The notes under the pieces were generated by a model. That model did not search any database and was not told the DNA's origin. It was given only the letters and a program-made list of their open reading frames with translations. Positions 62,584 to 64,000 of a stretch of 64,000 bases of DNA are shown in pieces. A program made the position numbers and the translations under genes. Each line of letters starts with the position of its first letter. Within the stretch, counting starts at the first letter, position 1. The stretch is from Kalaharituber pfeilii (taxonomy: Eukaryota > Ascomycota > Pezizomycetes > Pezizales > Pezizaceae): assembly GCA_015179045.1 (NCBI GenBank), contig WHUZ01000012.1, positions 744,001 through 808,000 on the forward strand. The letters run 5' to 3'.

Positions 62584-62679
62584 CACTGACCCGTCAAAAG
62601 TCTTGGGGCTTAGGTTTGCATGATACACTTACCCCAATATTGCCTAATCCCCAAGACTTTTACCTCGTATGGGCCACTG
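62584..62679. mobile_element. 96-bp inverted-repeat element (mariner-type MITE candidate)
   Basis: The left arm CACTGACCCGTCAAAAGTCT and then TGGGGCTTAGG (62584-62613) is mirrored by the right arm, ending CCTAATCCCCAAGACTTTTA then GGGCCACTG. The flanks read TACAGTA and TATATACAGTA. It is non-coding. Confidence 0.6.
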
Positions 62680-62932
62680 TATATACAGTACCTTATCTAG
62701 GCTGTTCACTGGAATTCAAGCTCGCGGCCCGTAACATCCGCGTGGTCAATGGATTGCTCCTCCATTCTGTAAAATCAGACTTTACGTAGTACTGTGACGC
62801 TTTCTCGTAGTCTCCAAGTGTGCTGGTTTCACGTGCACTTGATCAAGCCACAGCCCAGCCACAGTGCAACAACCAAACTCTGGCCTCTCATCAAGATGGC
62901 AAAGTTGTCCGACAGAGCCAGCTCTACACAAA
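62680..62932. other. Upstream region of SEC39
   Basis: About 250 bp with no other gene. Small frames here overlap the SEC39 leader. Confidence 0.4.
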
Positions 62933-64000
62933 ATGGCGGGGTCTACGTCAATATACCCACTTTCACCAGCACACATCCTGCTTCTTGCGGTAAATTTTGC
63001 GAGCACTCCGGACCTTGAAAGCTTAACCGCCTTGAAGAACTTACATCCAAGAGTTCTTACACCACAGAAAACTCTCACGGTGCTATTATTTCTACCTGAG
63101 AGCTTGCACCCTTCGGTCTATATACCGTTACTTGATTCTATACTCAACGATGTCGAGTCACATGCTAATTCACCTAAGAATGACACTCACGAAGCTCGCA
63201 GTAAAGTAGAGGTTGATACCTCAGCTGTTTCAGAACTCAGTGAGAAGGCCGCCCAACACAGATTAGATCGACTACTGGAAACCGTGCCAAAATTCAATGC
63301 CCAGGAGCACGCCGGCGAAGCTGAGCAGCAGAATCTAGTTGCTGCATGGCTACTTTCTCGGTCGAAAAATATAGATACTGAAACTGGAATGCTATCACTA
63401 GTGGAAACACTGCTTACTCCGTTTATTGGAAGACTTCCAACGGTGAAGGCATATTTCAATGGAACGGTGAAGGTTTTGAGTAGATTAATCTATGAACACC
63501 ATCATACAGGCGATGGGTTGCCGATCGGAGAGGAATCAGAAAGGGAAGAGCCTGGGAACATCACGAGCGTGGTGGCAGGTAGCTTGACGCAATTTGAGGC
63601 GTTACCTTCTACAATTGGCGTCAAACAGTTACTATCCAAGACTTCACAGCGTACTGTCGTCCGGGACCTGGAAATCCTTGCCATTCCTTACCTTAGATAT
63701 CGCGAGAGAGATGCAAAATTGGATGGCTGGAAAGTGGTTTGGGAATGGTTGGTTTCCCAGGGAATTAGGACAAATTACGAAGTTTATATGAATTGGGACG
63801 GGCCTCAAGGATGTGGTGAAGAAGAGGAGGCTTTGATGGCACAGTATGCAAGTACTGGAATGGCTGCTTGCTATCTTTGCAGAGAGATTGGACCAGAAAT
63901 CTGGGATATGATGAAGAAAATTCAAGGTCGAATTGTGGAAGTACTTGGTCTTCGGCAGTTCCATACTGGGATTATTTCTGCGAAATTTAATAAGGAAGTG
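62933..64000 (+). CDS. SEC39: Sec39-domain secretory pathway protein, 5' part
   Basis: An uninterrupted frame from ATG 62933 to the window edge, 356 codons with no stop, so the gene continues outside. Sec39 is a large helical subunit of the Dsl1 tethering complex, which receives Golgi-derived COPI vesicles at the endoplasmic reticulum (human NBAS is related). The start PLSPAHILLLAVNFASTPDLESL followed by LTPQKTLTVLLFLPESLHPS matches the opening of fungal Sec39 domains. Later segments are LVAAWLLSRSKNIDTETGML and VVWEWLVSQGIRTNYEVYMN. The next ATG upstream in another frame gives an unrelated short peptide, so I choose 62933. Confidence 0.85.
   Translation, partial: MAGSTSIYPLSPAHILLLAVNFASTPDLESLTALKNLHPRVLTPQKTLTVLLFLPESLHPSVYIPLLDSILNDVESHANSPKNDTHEARSKVEVDTSAVSELSEKAAQHRLDRLLETVPKFNAQEHAGEAEQQNLVAAWLLSRSKNIDTETGMLSLVETLLTPFIGRLPTVKAYFNGTVKVLSRLIYEHHHTGDGLPIGEESEREEPGNITSVVAGSLTQFEALPSTIGVKQLLSKTSQRTVVRDLEILAIPYLRYRERDAKLDGWKVVWEWLVSQGIRTNYEVYMNWDGPQGCGEEEEALMAQYASTGMAACYLCREIGPEIWDMMKKIQGRIVEVLGLRQFHTGIISAKFNKEV

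Overview
The window is nuclear DNA of a filamentous ascomycete (Pezizomycotina type). The genes are cut by short GT-AG introns, mostly 45-90 nt, with CTAA or CTGA branch points. The protein set is typical of that group: a CYS-3/MetR bZIP regulator, an RRN6-type Pol I factor, an Srf1-like protein and a Tad-like LINE. I cannot name the class or genus from sequence alone.

Layout. 0.9-4.7 kb: an Srf1-like membrane protein, a doubtful minus-strand ORF, IMP3 and MZT1, with a 7-bp minisatellite between the last two. 4.9-11.5 kb: intact RRN6 diverging from a decayed HBS1. 11.8-19.6 kb: a dense housekeeping block of UBA3, PHA2, RBX1, LSM4, an unnamed conserved protein and a membrane protein. 19.6-25 kb: gene-poor DNA holding a 3.2-kb transposon-like element with perfect 109-bp terminal inverted repeats, which carries a decayed RecQ-like helicase and a ~177-bp satellite array. 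25.4-26.7 kb: TAN1. 27.6-34.8 kb: a decayed minus-strand LINE inserted in a CTCAAT-rich palindromic repeat. 35-38 kb: tandem repeats and a 920-bp element with Tc1/mariner-like ends. 38.3-44.9 kb: a conserved fungal protein and UPF1. 47-48.5 kb: CYS3. 50.4-51.1 kb: two copies of a short inverted-repeat element. 52.5-58.3 kb: URB1. 58.7-59.2 kb: a hairpin element and a Helitron helicase relic. 59.6-64 kb: DIM1, an Rpr2-like RNase P/MRP protein and the 5' part of SEC39.

Functions. Many genes serve RNA and ribosome production or surveillance: IMP3, RRN6, URB1 and DIM1 (ribosome biogenesis), TAN1 (tRNA acetylation), LSM4 (mRNA and U6 RNA), Rpr2-like (RNase P/MRP) and UPF1 (nonsense-mediated decay). 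UBA3 and RBX1 belong to one pathway: UBA3 activates NEDD8, and RBX1 is the RING subunit that helps load NEDD8 onto cullins. There is no operon logic; neighbours are divergent or convergent pairs with gaps of about 20-320 bp.

Most intact gene models here were assembled by hand from splice signals and close in frame. This makes the many lesions in HBS1 look real rather than sequencing noise. The strongest leads are the helicase-carrying terminal-repeat element, a homologous segment it shares with the 920-bp element, the dead HBS1, and a 6-nt micro-exon in UBA3.
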